Numbered from the stretch's first letter, positions 8,834 through 18,212 are shown. The stretch: DNA of 64,000 nt from Halapricum desulfuricans (GCF_017094505.1 NZ_CP064787.1:992001-1056000); one strand, 5' to 3'. Notes: generated by a model not told the origin, from the letters alone. A program made the numbers and translations.

Positions 8834-9409
8834 ATGTGGCCCTGGGAGCATCTCGCGCTGGCGTACCTGTTCGGATCGGCCGTCCACAGGGTCGCGACCG
8901 GTCGTGGTCCGACCACTGCAGCGGTCGGTGCGATCGCGATCGGCTCTCAGCTGCCCGACCTGATTGACAAGCCGCTGGCCTGGACGTTCGGGGTGCTTCC
9001 CAGCGGACTCTCGCTGGGCCACTCTCTGCTGTTTGCGGTCCCGCTGTCAGCACTTGTGATCCTGCTCGCCCGCTCCGACGGGAGAACGGCTCTGGGTATC
9101 GTGTTCGCACTCGCATACGGCACACACCTGCTGGGAGACGCCTCGTACTCGCTTTTGGCCGGCGGTGAACTCGCGACCGGGTTCCTCCTGTGGCCGCTGA
9201 TCCCGGCCTCGCCCGAGGCCGGCGTCGGACTCCTGTCCCAGACGGGGGAGTTCTTCGCGTCGTTCGTCGAGTTCCTGGGAACGCCGCGGGGGCGCCTGTA
9301 TCTCGTCTTCGAGGCGACGCTACTGGGTGGTGCCGCTCTGCTCTGGCACCTCGACAGGCGACCCGGGCTGTCGTGGTTCAGACGACGGCTCCGTCCGTCG
9401 ACGGAGTAA
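8834..9409 (+). CDS. YdjM/DUF457-type membrane-bound metal-dependent hydrolase
   Basis: A 191-residue polytopic membrane protein. It has the family signature in order: WEHLALAYL (residues 3-11), GSQLPDLIDKPL (about 40-51), SLGHSLLF (about 64-71) and YGTHLLGDASY (about 98-108). Conserved His/Asp residues lie at the membrane face and are thought to bind metal. Family members are predicted phospholipid or other membrane-associated hydrolases; activity is poorly defined. The ATG at 8834 places the WEHLALAYL motif at the N-terminus as in relatives. Confidence 0.8.
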   Translation: MWPWEHLALAYLFGSAVHRVATGRGPTTAAVGAIAIGSQLPDLIDKPLAWTFGVLPSGLSLGHSLLFAVPLSALVILLARSDGRTALGIVFALAYGTHLLGDASYSLLAGGELATGFLLWPLIPASPEAGVGLLSQTGEFFASFVEFLGTPRGRLYLVFEATLLGGAALLWHLDRRPGLSWFRRRLRPSTE

Positions 9410-9510
9410 TCCCCACGCGATCGAACGGGCGGCCGTCCCACGGACTGCTACCCGTCAATACCGGATCGGCTCCAGACGGTCCAAACGGCGGCTCCGAACG
9501 GGAGTCCGCG

Positions 9511-9837
9511 TCACGAGACGCGGTACTCCGAGTCGGATCTGGCTCTGATAGTCCCGTCGTCACTGATCTGGATCTCGTGTTGCTGGCAGGTGAAGTGGAG
9601 CTCGTTCGCCCCGCGGTCGGATGACGGCCCTCCGAAGACTGCGTTGATCGCCTCGAGGTCGATATAATCGAAGATCACGATGTCGTCCTCGACACCGTCG
9701 AGTTCGTCGAACGCACGGTCCAGCGCGAGTGCGATGTCTTCCTGCCGGTTCCAGTGAGTGAGAACCGTCCACGACTCGCCACGAGTGTTAGATTGCACGA
9801 CCGCCAGTAATTGCGAACACCATATAAATCCCATCAT
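9511..9837 (-). CDS. HalOD1 output-domain protein
   Basis: A 108-residue protein that is mostly one HalOD1 domain, a haloarchaeal output module found alone or fused to sensors. The signature runs from EDIALALDRAFDEL (about residues 33-46) through IDLEAINAVFG (about 58-68) to a final beta hairpin ELHFTCQQHEIQISDDG. Its partner and output are unknown. The gene is isolated, with a TATA-like box about 27 nt before the ATG. A second in-frame ATG at 9834 is equally possible. Confidence 0.75.
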   Translation of the reverse strand: MMGFIWCSQLLAVVQSNTRGESWTVLTHWNRQEDIALALDRAFDELDGVEDDIVIFDYIDLEAINAVFGGPSSDRGANELHFTCQQHEIQISDDGTIRARSDSEYRVS

Positions 9838-9859
9838 AGCAATTTTGGATTAAAACGAT

Positions 9860-9867
9860 ATACCTAT
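9860..9867 (-). promoter_or_regulatory. TATA-like box for the HalOD1 gene
   Basis: On the minus strand the A/T-rich GGTATATCG lies 25-30 nt before the ATG at 9837, consistent with a leaderless transcript. Confidence 0.45.
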
Positions 9868-10007
9868 AGTGAGATGGCAAGTACCTGGAAAGCACTCGCC
9901 GTCACAGAAGCGTCCCGGTAGGACACGGACAGAGCGGCAACCACTCCGGACGTATTCGTAGACAAGTGGCAAGAACACCTAATACGGTAATGGCTTCATA
10001 CCAACGT

Positions 10008-10181
10008 ATGGCTCACAGCGACGGAGAGAAACGACGTCCTACCGACGGCTCGTCGGCGAGGAATGAACTGCTTACCGAGAGTAACGTGAACCAAACACGG
10101 GGGTCGAGTGCCGGCTCCGGGCCAGCGGGGATACTCGAGCCGGCCGCAGATCAGTTCGGGCTGACAGGGACTGACCGATGA
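10008..10181 (+). CDS. Small hypothetical hydrophilic protein
   Basis: A possible 57-residue protein starting MAHSDGEKRRPTDG, rich in Ser, Gly, Arg and Glu, with no domain I recognise. Other in-frame starts exist at 9966 (GTG) and 9990. Its stop overlaps the ATG of the next gene in the ATGA arrangement (10178-10181), the strongest argument that it is translated. Low complexity means it could still be a chance frame. Confidence 0.4.
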   Translation: MAHSDGEKRRPTDGSSARNELLTESNVNQTRGSSAGSGPAGILEPAADQFGLTGTDR

Positions 10182-10417
10182 CGAGTGATATCGATAGCGA
10201 CGAGCAACGCTCTGAATCGGTCGACTGGGAATCCGTGTCTCCCGACCCCGATCTGGAGGACGACCTCGGGTACGAACTCGGGGATATGGACGTTATCGAA
10301 ACCAACAACGGATCGGGACAGATCCTGCTTCTCCCCCCTGACGAAGAATCCATTCGGGACCAGAGCTTCATCGTTGCCCAGGAGAGTATGCTCGTCGATC
10401 TGCTCGACAGCTGTTAG
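10178..10417 (+). CDS. Small acidic haloarchaeal protein
   Basis: A 79-residue acidic protein. Its second half (LGYELGDMDVIETNNGSGQI, LLPPDEESIRDQSFIVAQES) resembles a short haloarchaeal family that I remember only as hypothetical, with an ordered beta-rich core and a C-terminal SC. It overlaps the small frame at 10008 by ATGA and lies 84 nt before the GT4 glycosyltransferase, so it may be co-expressed with the glycan genes. Function unknown. Confidence 0.65.
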   Translation: MTSDIDSDEQRSESVDWESVSPDPDLEDDLGYELGDMDVIETNNGSGQILLLPPDEESIRDQSFIVAQESMLVDLLDSC

Positions 10418-10501
10418 CGGGGGCGCCGGAAGGGCGCGCTCGTTCTATTGGTGCGGTAGGGAGCCTTTGACTAAGGAGGTCCCACCCAAGGCCCCACACG
10501 A

Positions 10502-11596
10502 ATGTCGTCACAGGAAATCCTGATCGTGGGACCGGAACAGAGCCGGACCGGTGGTGTGTCCCGCTACATGGCCGAGCAACAGCGACATCTCGACGCCGTC
10601 ACGACGACCGTCTACGAGACTGGACCCGCCCGCGCCGCCACGACACGGGCTCTTCTCGTCGGGGCTCTCCTGTCGGTCTGGCGGATGGTGCAGTTTCCGC
10701 TGGTGCGACGGCCCGACGTCATGCACGTCCACTCGTCGTTCCGTCACTCGTTTTATCGGAACTCGTTTTACGTCCTGTTCGGACGGTACGTCTGGGACTG
10801 TCCCGTCGTCCTCCACGTCCACGGGTCCTCGTTCGATACGTTCCTGCAACCGGACTCACGAGTCGTGTCGCGGTTTCAGTCGGCCGTGCTCAACGCGACC
10901 ACGCGGGTCGTGGTCCTCTCGCCGTACTGGCAGTCGGTGCTCGCCGAGGTCGTCCCTGAAGACCGGATCGTCGTCGTCCCGAACGCCGTTCCGACCGAGG
11001 GATACGACCCCGAATACCCGGAAGTGCCCCACGTCGTCTTCCTCTCGAACCTCATCGAGCGCAAGGGGATCACCGAGTTCGCGGCCGCCGTCGAGGCTGC
11101 GAGCGACGACCCCGAGGTGCCGCCTTTCCGGGTCTCCATCGCGGGGAGCGGCCCGCTCGCCGACCGCGTGGAGCGGCTTGCCGCCGAGCACGATCACGTG
11201 ACCTATCTCGGTTACGTCGACGAGGCCGAGAAACGGGCGTTGCTCTCCTCGGGGACGATCTACGCGTTGCCGACCCGAGCCGAGGGCCTCCCGATCGCGA
11301 TCCTGGAGGCCATGGCGGCGGGAATGGCAATCGTCTCGACGCCGGTCGGCTCGATCCCGGAGGTCGTCGGCGAGGACAACGGTCTCTTGGTCCGGCCCGG
11401 CGACGCCGACGCGCTCACTGAGGCCCTCGAGAAGCTGCTGGCCGATCCGGATCGCGTCGATCGCATGGGCCGGACCAACCGGGCGGTCGCCGTCTCGGAG
11501 TACTCCTGGGAGGCCGCCGCTGACCGACTCACAGAGCTGTACGCGACGGTGGACGGCTCCACGACGACGCACGCCGCGCCGGTCACGGCGTCGTGA
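10502..11596 (+). CDS. GT4-family glycosyltransferase
   Basis: A 364-residue retaining GT-B glycosyltransferase that would transfer a sugar from a nucleotide-sugar donor to a lipid-linked glycan on the cytoplasmic face. Visible features are the N-terminal RTGGVSRY loop (about residues 16-23), VMHVHSSFRHSF in the acceptor domain, and the donor-site block AEGLPIAILEAMAAGMAIVS (about 260-279) with its E(x7)E-type glutamates, followed by PVGSIPEVV. It is plus-strand and convergent with the flippase gene. Donor and acceptor sugars cannot be told from sequence. Confidence 0.93.
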   Translation: MSSQEILIVGPEQSRTGGVSRYMAEQQRHLDAVTTTVYETGPARAATTRALLVGALLSVWRMVQFPLVRRPDVMHVHSSFRHSFYRNSFYVLFGRYVWDCPVVLHVHGSSFDTFLQPDSRVVSRFQSAVLNATTRVVVLSPYWQSVLAEVVPEDRIVVVPNAVPTEGYDPEYPEVPHVVFLSNLIERKGITEFAAAVEAASDDPEVPPFRVSIAGSGPLADRVERLAAEHDHVTYLGYVDEAEKRALLSSGTIYALPTRAEGLPIAILEAMAAGMAIVSTPVGSIPEVVGEDNGLLVRPGDADALTEALEKLLADPDRVDRMGRTNRAVAVSEYSWEAAADRLTELYATVDGSTTTHAAPVTAS

Positions 11597-11648
11597 TCAC
11601 ACTGCGGGTGCGACCACAGGCCGTTCCGGGACGACACAGCGATCCGTG

Positions 11649-13166
11649 TCACTGTTCGGGAATGTACTTGCGGATGAATCCCAGTCGCACGTTCGCGTGG
11701 TTCTCGACGAGTTCGACGAGCAGTACGTCGTCCGGCTCGAGGCTCCTGACTGCCAGGGCGATCGCGACGGCCAACAGCGCAAACGAGACAGTAAAGAGCA
11801 TGATCATCGGGAGCGTGACCGGGACCAGCTGTCGGACGCCGAATCCCAGTGGAACGAGCACACCCGGTATCGCGATGAACGCCCGCCGGGATCGGCGAGT
11901 GAACGGCGTGATACCGAACCGATACCGGAGGAAGACGTAGACGGTGGCGTTCAGCAGGACGTAAGAACCCGCTGACGCCACGGCGGCACCCATGAATCCG
12001 TACCGCGGGATCAAAAAGAGGTTCAGCAGGACATTGACGACGAACGCGACGACGTTGGAGACGAGGATGACGCTTGTCTCCCCGAGCGCCGACAACGTCT
12101 CTTTGTTGCGTCCCACTGCCGTGTTCGTGAAGAACCCGATCGCCACGATAGCCAGTGCACTGCCACCCGCGGCGTACTGGCTCCCGAAGACGATCGAAAT
12201 GATCTGGTCAGGAAACACTAACAGGGTTACGAACAGCGGCACGAGGAGAACGAATACCCACTTTGTCGTGATCTCGTACACGTGTTCGACGGAGCTGTGG
12301 CCGTCACTATCGAGCCGAGAGGCAACCGGGAGATACATGTAGCCGACCGCCCCGCCAGCGATTGTCAGCACGCCGGCGAGCGGATATGCGGCGTTGTAGA
12401 CGCCGACTTCGGCGGACGAGCGGAAGTACCCCAGCATCAGTGTGTCCGTCCGCGTCAGGAGTGTCCCCACGATCGTCGAGACGATCAAGGGGGCCGAAAA
12501 CGTCGTCATCTCGCGTGTGTGCAGTCGGAACGCTCCGCGAATGGGAAACAGTCGATTGAGGAGAGCGTACGTGAGAACCACGGTGATCAAGAGGGTGAAG
12601 AGGTAACTGAACCCGGTCGCGACGATCCCCACACCGGATGCCAGGAGGACACTGACCAGCGCCAGGCGGAACCCGGGGTAGAACACGTTCGACGTCAGGA
12701 CCTTGTACATCGTGTTCTCTTGTCCTCGTATCGCAGCGACCCCGATAGTGTAGACCACATAAACCGGGATGGCGATCACGAAGATGACAAACAGAGTGGT
12801 CGCTTCGTTCGACTCGAAGAGCTGTGGGACGATAATCGGTGCACCAAGTATGAGTACGATAGCGATCAAGACGGACAGCCCGGTGGTGAACAACAGGCCC
12901 GTGAGCCACGCGCCCCGGACGTCTTCGAGGTCGTCGAACCGGGCCATGAAACGCGGGATCCCCTGGGTGTACCCGGCAGCTCCGAGCGTCGCTCCGAGCG
13001 TGAACACGGCGAGCGCAACGCTGAACTCACCGTAGCCGCCGGGGGTCAACAGTCGGCCGATGACGACCCGTTCCAGTAGCTTCGCCGCCGAGCTCGCCAT
13101 GGTGGCGATAAACACGAAGACGGCACTGGACAGTATCTTCCCGAGGTCGCCCTGTTCTGAATTCAT
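11649..13166 (-). CDS. Wzx-type polysaccharide flippase
   Basis: A 505-residue MATE/MOP-superfamily membrane protein with about 14 hydrophobic segments. The first repeat begins ILSSAVFVFIATMASSAAKL and includes the conserved LLTPGGYGEFSVALAVFTLG (about residues 40-59). Wzx proteins move lipid-linked oligosaccharides across the cytoplasmic membrane; haloarchaeal homologues such as AglR serve N-glycosylation. It starts 3 nt after the end of the truncated sulfatase-fold gene on the same strand, so it is probably translated from the same mRNA. It is the only flippase in the window and so the likely exporter for the local glycan. Confidence 0.92.
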   Translation of the reverse strand: MNSEQGDLGKILSSAVFVFIATMASSAAKLLERVVIGRLLTPGGYGEFSVALAVFTLGATLGAAGYTQGIPRFMARFDDLEDVRGAWLTGLLFTTGLSVLIAIVLILGAPIIVPQLFESNEATTLFVIFVIAIPVYVVYTIGVAAIRGQENTMYKVLTSNVFYPGFRLALVSVLLASGVGIVATGFSYLFTLLITVVLTYALLNRLFPIRGAFRLHTREMTTFSAPLIVSTIVGTLLTRTDTLMLGYFRSSAEVGVYNAAYPLAGVLTIAGGAVGYMYLPVASRLDSDGHSSVEHVYEITTKWVFVLLVPLFVTLLVFPDQIISIVFGSQYAAGGSALAIVAIGFFTNTAVGRNKETLSALGETSVILVSNVVAFVVNVLLNLFLIPRYGFMGAAVASAGSYVLLNATVYVFLRYRFGITPFTRRSRRAFIAIPGVLVPLGFGVRQLVPVTLPMIMLFTVSFALLAVAIALAVRSLEPDDVLLVELVENHANVRLGFIRKYIPEQ

Positions 13167-13169
13167 AAC

Positions 13170-13703
13170 TCAGACGGCACAATCCCTTTCGACGCGTCCG
13201 AGTGCCCGGACCCGGGACGTACGTGTCTGGTCGTCCAGCTGCTGTCCGGGCCGTGCGGCGTCCGGAACGTCCAGATCGCCTTTGCTCGGGTTGCAGACGC
13301 CGAACCAGTCCTGTTCGTGCATCGCTACCGTGAGATCGACGACAGCACTCGGGGGAGCCGTCCTGAGTGACTCGCCCCTGCAATCGAGCACGTCAGTGTA
13401 GCAGACACAGAAGAACACGTCGCCGTCGATGCCCTCGAGGAACTCCCGGCTATGTGTCCCTTGCGAAACGATCCAGTGTCGTTCGCCGTCCATCGTGTTG
13501 GATTCGGCGACGTGATCGAACTGACAGGCATCCAGAACGACGAGGTCATCCCAGTCCATCACGTTCATGCCCGGCCCGTATCGACGTCGAAACTGAACCT
13601 TCGAGAGGGCTCGTTCGGTCTCGCTGACGAACGCGCGCAGTGATCGGATCGCGTACAGCAGATTCGACGGCGCGTACCGCCCGCGGAGACGAGTTGACGA
13701 CAT
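13170..13703 (-). pseudogene. Truncated sulfatase/alkaline-phosphatase-fold gene
   Basis: A 177-residue protein whose first 100 residues align with the complete 313-residue protein at 53742-54683. Both share (D/E)WD(D/T)LxVLDAC with a metal-binding Asp at residue 58 and a candidate Thr nucleophile at 83/84 in a THSREF/HTSEF context. After about residue 120 the similarity fades, and the frame ends in an Arg-rich tail with no SDHG metal motif. A complete enzyme needs that motif, so this is probably a remnant truncated by deletion. It stops 3 nt before the flippase start and may persist as its translational leader. Confidence 0.7.
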
Positions 13704-13803
13704 CGAGTGTACACAGACGTCTCCCTCGTATTGTTATGGCTTGTTTACTGTGCGGCGAGCGGCTGTTCCGGCACGGCGAGATTCCCGGCCGCGACCGGCA
13801 GTG

Positions 13804-14826
13804 TCACTCGCTCGAGCCGACAGTGACCCAGAGTGAGAGCGTGCGGTACGCGGTCTCCCCGTTGACGTCCTGCGGTGGCTCGCCCCGATAGATGTGATAC
13901 TGCAGACGGAGGTCCTCGCCGGTCATCGTCGGCGTGATCGTGTGGGGTTCAGTCCAGGTCTGGCCGGGCTGGACGGTTTCCTGCTCTTCCAGGATCCGCT
14001 CCGTCTCGCCGACGGCCCCCGACGCGTCCACGCGCTGGAGCGATACGACAGCGGTGTACGTCGTTTCGACGCCTTCGTGGTTTTCGACACGGAGCGTCAA
14101 CTGCTCGCTCGCTCCGGCATCGAGTGTCGAGGGGTATCCGGACGCGACGAGCTCGCCGTCGCCGTTTTCGGTGAGCAGTGCCGTACTGGTGTACGTTTCA
14201 CCGCTCGCAGGGAACGTGACGGCGAGCCCGATCGAGGCGAGCGCCACCACGACGGCCAGGACGAGGGCGACTGAAAGCAAACCGCTTTCGTCCCGGCCGA
14301 ACGTCGTTCTCAGCGAGTCGCGCACCGAGCGGGACGGGAGCTGCAGTCGCTCGTTGGCGGGGAGGACGCTCCGCCGAGCGACCGCGGCAACGGTCCCGAC
14401 GAAAACAAACGCGTTCAGCCCGTGAAACACCGACTGCGGTGAGAGCGAGCCGGTGAACGGCGTGACGAGAAGACCCAGTATCGGAACGATCGCGACGCTG
14501 AGGCCGAACGACAACACGAAGCGCTCGCTCCAGGACGGACGGCCGCCGTGTGCGAGCCTTTGGACCGCTGGCGTGGCCGACTCGACCGGACCGGTCCCGT
14601 CGACGGTCGACTGTCGGCGCGGAAAGAGGACGGCCAGAAACAGATAGCCGGGGACGAACAACACGGCTGCCAGACCGACCACCGCACGCAACGGCGGAAC
14701 GGCGGCCGGGTAGCCGAACACGAGTCCGTCGAAGACGACGAACAGGACGGTGATCGCGACGAGATCGGTCGGGATCGCAGCAGTGATCGCGCCGATCCCC
14801 TTCGTCGTGTTCTTCGTCGTCACCAT
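13804..14826 (-). CDS. DUF1616 membrane protein
   Basis: A 340-residue protein of the DUF1616 family, common in archaeal polysaccharide and surface-protein clusters. It has two N-terminal TM helices (about residues 18-62) with the PPLRAVVGLAAVLFVPGYLF hallmark, two more around residues 100-140, another near 200, and an extracytoplasmic beta-sandwich-like C-terminal part with PGQTWTEPHTITPTMTGEDL. The ATG at 14826 is preferred over an in-frame ATG at 14847 since MVTTKNTTKG leads directly into the family start. No enzymatic motif is visible; it may assist glycan assembly. Confidence 0.88.
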   Translation of the reverse strand: MVTTKNTTKGIGAITAAIPTDLVAITVLFVVFDGLVFGYPAAVPPLRAVVGLAAVLFVPGYLFLAVLFPRRQSTVDGTGPVESATPAVQRLAHGGRPSWSERFVLSFGLSVAIVPILGLLVTPFTGSLSPQSVFHGLNAFVFVGTVAAVARRSVLPANERLQLPSRSVRDSLRTTFGRDESGLLSVALVLAVVVALASIGLAVTFPASGETYTSTALLTENGDGELVASGYPSTLDAGASEQLTLRVENHEGVETTYTAVVSLQRVDASGAVGETERILEEQETVQPGQTWTEPHTITPTMTGEDLRLQYHIYRGEPPQDVNGETAYRTLSLWVTVGSSE

Positions 14827-15026
14827 GGTTCCCCCGAGCAACTGCAAGCCATCGATCTGGGGGCTTCGCCGTCCGGGTTCTCACTCTCTGCTCTCATCCG
14901 TATCGGCTACGTACCCGCGATAGGCCCATTGTAATGGTGACCCTTCCAGTCAGTGTCGTCGGGTCCTGTCGGGCCAGTCTCGCCGTGTCGGTCGTGGGTC
15001 GGCATGCCCGCCACTGGCACGCGTCA

Positions 15027-16412
15027 CTACAGGTAGCCGAGGTCGTCGAGCTGTTTCCGCATTTCCGCGTTGAACTGGGCGGTACGCGTCTCACCGACGG
15101 GCTGGCCGAATCGCTCGAGCCACTCCTCGGCGCGGTTCCGGAACCTGTCGGCCGTGTCCCGCGTTCCGTCACGCAGGTCGACGTCCTCGCTCGGACGCTC
15201 GAACAACCGCGAGTACGACCCCGCCGTGTCGTATCGGTAGTCCCGCGTTCGGAGCGTGGTGAGATCGTCGGCGGGAAAGTCCTCGACGGGGAACTGTTCG
15301 CTGTAGGCGCTGATCGCCTCGAGTTTCCCTCTCGCGCGAACCCCGCCACGCTGGGTGACGGCGACGTCCCGCTGTCGATCGCGCACGTCCTGACCGACCG
15401 GGACGGGATGGTCGACACCCACCTCCGAGCAGAGCATCCGCATCACGTCCGCGTGCTGGACGAGCCCCCCGGTCGGTAGTCCGTCGAGACCACTGATCAC
15501 CAGCGGCACCCGCGACACGGCGCTGTGGGTCGTCAACATGTGTGCGAGCAGCCCGTGTTCGTCAAACAGCTCGCCGTGATCCGCCGTGACCACGACGATC
15601 GGATCCGATAGGTTCGCCTGCGCGTAGTCTATCAGCTCGCCGGCGAGCGAATCGACGTACGCGATCGCCGAGTCGTACATGACGCGCAGCGTCTGCCACT
15701 CCTCGTCGGTGAAGGGGTCGTCCTGCGCGATGTATTGATGGAGGTTACTGGACATGTCGAGCGCGATGTCGACGGCTTCGTCGACGGTCACTGGGAGATC
15801 GTCGACGAACCGGTCACGCCACGCCATCGGGGGGACGTACGCGTGGTGTGAGTCGCCGTGGTGAATGTACAGAAACAGCGGTTCGTCGTCGGCTCCGGCG
15901 TTTCTGATGTGTCTCTTCGCGATCTCGTTTCCGAGGTAGCCGACACAGTGCTGGTTACCGTCGGTCGTCAGGCCGCCGGAGTGCCGTCGGATGTTCAGTA
16001 GCCACTTCGCGACGGACGTCGGCCCGGCTTCGGCGAGCAGACTCGATTTGACGAGGTAGTGGAAGTCGTCGAACCCGCGATCGAGGCCAGTGCTCGCGCT
16101 CAGCTGTCCGTTCGGTGAGATGCAGGCGGTTCGGTACCCCGCGTTCCCGAAGGCTTCGGGGATCGTCGTGATCTCGTCGGGGAGTCTCGCGTCGGTCGAC
16201 CACGTCCGATGGGCCGATGGGGCCTGCCCGGTCAGGATGCTCGCACTCGAGGAGCGCGTCCAGATGTCGTGTGAGAAACACTGGTCGAACGACCGGCCGT
16301 CGGAAGCGAGGCCCGAGAGGCACGGAGTCGTCTCTCGGTCGTGGCCTGCAAGCGACGTGTGGTCGAAACGGATACTCTCTAGGGTTATCCAAAGGATATC
16401 TCGTTGGGACAT
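15027..16412 (-). CDS. Sulfatase-fold hydrolase or phosphotransferase with Thr nucleophile
   Basis: A 461-residue alkaline-phosphatase-superfamily protein. N-terminal ILWITLESIRFDHTSLAGH gives the metal-binding acidic residue (Glu12 rather than the usual Asp). The nucleophile region WTRSSSASILTG (about residues 51-62) aligns with sulfatase CxPSRxxLLTG but has Thr52 where true sulfatases carry the formylglycine Cys. Near residue 280 VVTADHGELFDEHG supplies the second metal site. Thr at this position is typical of phosphodiesterases and phosphoglycerol/phosphoethanolamine transferases. It ends 10 nt before the GT-C-like gene on the same strand, probably an operon. No TM segment is visible. Confidence 0.87.
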   Translation of the reverse strand: MSQRDILWITLESIRFDHTSLAGHDRETTPCLSGLASDGRSFDQCFSHDIWTRSSSASILTGQAPSAHRTWSTDARLPDEITTIPEAFGNAGYRTACISPNGQLSASTGLDRGFDDFHYLVKSSLLAEAGPTSVAKWLLNIRRHSGGLTTDGNQHCVGYLGNEIAKRHIRNAGADDEPLFLYIHHGDSHHAYVPPMAWRDRFVDDLPVTVDEAVDIALDMSSNLHQYIAQDDPFTDEEWQTLRVMYDSAIAYVDSLAGELIDYAQANLSDPIVVVTADHGELFDEHGLLAHMLTTHSAVSRVPLVISGLDGLPTGGLVQHADVMRMLCSEVGVDHPVPVGQDVRDRQRDVAVTQRGGVRARGKLEAISAYSEQFPVEDFPADDLTTLRTRDYRYDTAGSYSRLFERPSEDVDLRDGTRDTADRFRNRAEEWLERFGQPVGETRTAQFNAEMRKQLDDLGYL

Positions 16413-16421
16413 GATCGGTTT

Positions 16422-18212
16422 TCAGGGAACGAAGTACAGTTCCGTATCGCCGTTCGAGAAGACCCGGTCGACGCCTCGCTGGCGGTCGAGAGACTCGAAG
16501 GACGCGCGTGAGAAGCGGTATTCTCGATACGTGATGACTTCGCGCTCGTAGGTGTTCCGGGAGAGCACGAGGTACCACTCGGAGCCCGGTCGGTCCTGTA
16601 GGGACCGTATCTCGCTCTCGTTGAGAGTGTCAGACAGACGGGGGTCGCTATCGACGGACCGCAGCGCGTCGTGGTAGCGGTCCGGTTCCTGGACGACGCC
16701 GCTGATCACGGCCGAGTCGCCCGTCACGTCGAACGTCGTCTGGTAGCCGTCGACGCGGGATTCCGTCACGTGCTGGTTGGCCAGATGGAGATACGGGGAG
16801 TTGAAAAACACCGCCGCGGAGAGCACGAACAGAACCACGAACACGGTCACAGCGGACGGTTTCATGACTGTCCGAAACCGCGTTTGGGAGAGCCCCATCA
16901 GCCCGTACGTCATCGCGATCGCGCCGAGGATCGTCACGACGACCATCATGAAGCTGGCCTGTCTGAAGTAATACCGTCCGACGTTGCCGAACAGGTACAT
17001 GCCGAAGACGGGTGCCGTCAGCGCGAGTCCGCCGACGAGAGACAGGAGCAGCCGCCGGGTATCGGCCGAGTCCTCCAGCCACGCAGGGCGGTTGGTGAGA
17101 GCAGCCACCGCAAGCGCGACCGCCGCAACGATGTACAGCGTACTCACGGTGAACAGCTTGAGATAGATCACCACGGGGCTCGATCCGATCGACTGCAGGG
17201 AGTTCGACTGTGTACCGATCGCGGCACCGGCACCTGGAGACGCGCCAGACACGTATTCGCTCAGCGAGGTGACGATGATGCCCCCCGTATCCAGCACGCC
17301 GGGGGACTGGAGAGTCCAGGCAAGGAAGGCGATCACGGAGAGGAGGATGACCGGGGCCAGCGACCGATGGTCCCACCACGACTGCGTGTTCGACCACCGG
17401 GAAGCCACGAAGCCGACGAGAGCGAACGCGACGAGCAGCAGGATGACGTTCAGTGCCTGCATCGGATGCAACAGGATCGACGCACCGACCGTGACCAGAA
17501 CGACGGCGCTGAACGCCGTGGCGCTCCCGTATCCCGAATCGGGGGACCGGAGATAGCCGACCAGGAGATACAGGATGATCGGGACGAAAAGCACCGCCTG
17601 GCTGCTGGGGTGCGGAAAGAGGTTGGTCGCGAACTGGTGTATCGGGACGAGCAGAAACGCCGTGAACCCACCGACGACCAGCGCCGTCTCGCCGCCGACG
17701 ACCGCACGAACCAGCAGCGGGACGAAGACGAAAAAGATGGCTGCGACGACTGGCGGGACAAGCAGGGCGGACTGCCACACCGAGAACCCGGTCACGCCGG
17801 ACAGGAACGCGGCGAGCGTATGGACCGCCGGGTAGGCCGTTCCGTAGGGTGTCAGTGTCCCGGCCGTGAGTTCTCGGGTTATGCCGGCGTGAGTCATCGG
17901 GTCGTTGACACCGTAGTAGAAGTATCCCCGGATGAGGGGAAGCGCAACGATTGCGAAGCTTCCGGCCCCGCCGAGGACGAGCCCGAGACGCCGGTGGAGA
18001 TCGTTGGTCGTCGAGAACGAGACGACTGCCGCGGACAGGTAGGCGATGCCGATACCGACCCAGAAGGGCGTCGGCGTCGACGCGTAAATCGACAGTTCGT
18101 AGGCAGTCGCGGGGTTGACGTGTGCGATCAACACGGCGCCCGTGAGACACGCAAACCCGACGAGCCCCACGGCTGCCGTGAACCGATCACCGCTGGGAGC
18201 GAGCCGCTTCAT
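16422..18212 (-). CDS. Large polytopic membrane protein, GT-C-like
   Basis: A 596-residue protein with about 13 TM helices and a C-terminal soluble part of about 110 residues. After TM 3 an extracytoplasmic loop contains YFYYGVNDPMTHAGITREL (about residues 95-113), where an acidic residue precedes a His, as in the first external loop of GT-C glycosyltransferases and related polymerases. The next loop has TPYGTAYPAVHTLAAFLSG. It may use a polyprenyl-linked sugar donor outside the membrane, or act as a glycan polymerase. It lies upstream of the sulfatase-fold gene at 15027 on the same strand. The assignment is by topology only. Confidence 0.7.
   Translation of the reverse strand: MKRLAPSGDRFTAAVGLVGFACLTGAVLIAHVNPATAYELSIYASTPTPFWVGIGIAYLSAAVVSFSTTNDLHRRLGLVLGGAGSFAIVALPLIRGYFYYGVNDPMTHAGITRELTAGTLTPYGTAYPAVHTLAAFLSGVTGFSVWQSALLVPPVVAAIFFVFVPLLVRAVVGGETALVVGGFTAFLLVPIHQFATNLFPHPSSQAVLFVPIILYLLVGYLRSPDSGYGSATAFSAVVLVTVGASILLHPMQALNVILLLVAFALVGFVASRWSNTQSWWDHRSLAPVILLSVIAFLAWTLQSPGVLDTGGIIVTSLSEYVSGASPGAGAAIGTQSNSLQSIGSSPVVIYLKLFTVSTLYIVAAVALAVAALTNRPAWLEDSADTRRLLLSLVGGLALTAPVFGMYLFGNVGRYYFRQASFMMVVVTILGAIAMTYGLMGLSQTRFRTVMKPSAVTVFVVLFVLSAAVFFNSPYLHLANQHVTESRVDGYQTTFDVTGDSAVISGVVQEPDRYHDALRSVDSDPRLSDTLNESEIRSLQDRPGSEWYLVLSRNTYEREVITYREYRFSRASFESLDRQRGVDRVFSNGDTELYFVP

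Noticed and set aside
10473-10480. AAGGAGGT before the GT4 gene as its Shine-Dalgarno
   Set aside because: It is 21 nt before the ATG at 10502, too far to position the ribosome, and no other start codon fits in between. Probably coincidence.
15027-16412. Formylglycine-dependent sulfatase
   Set aside because: The CxPxR motif is absent, with Thr at the nucleophile position.
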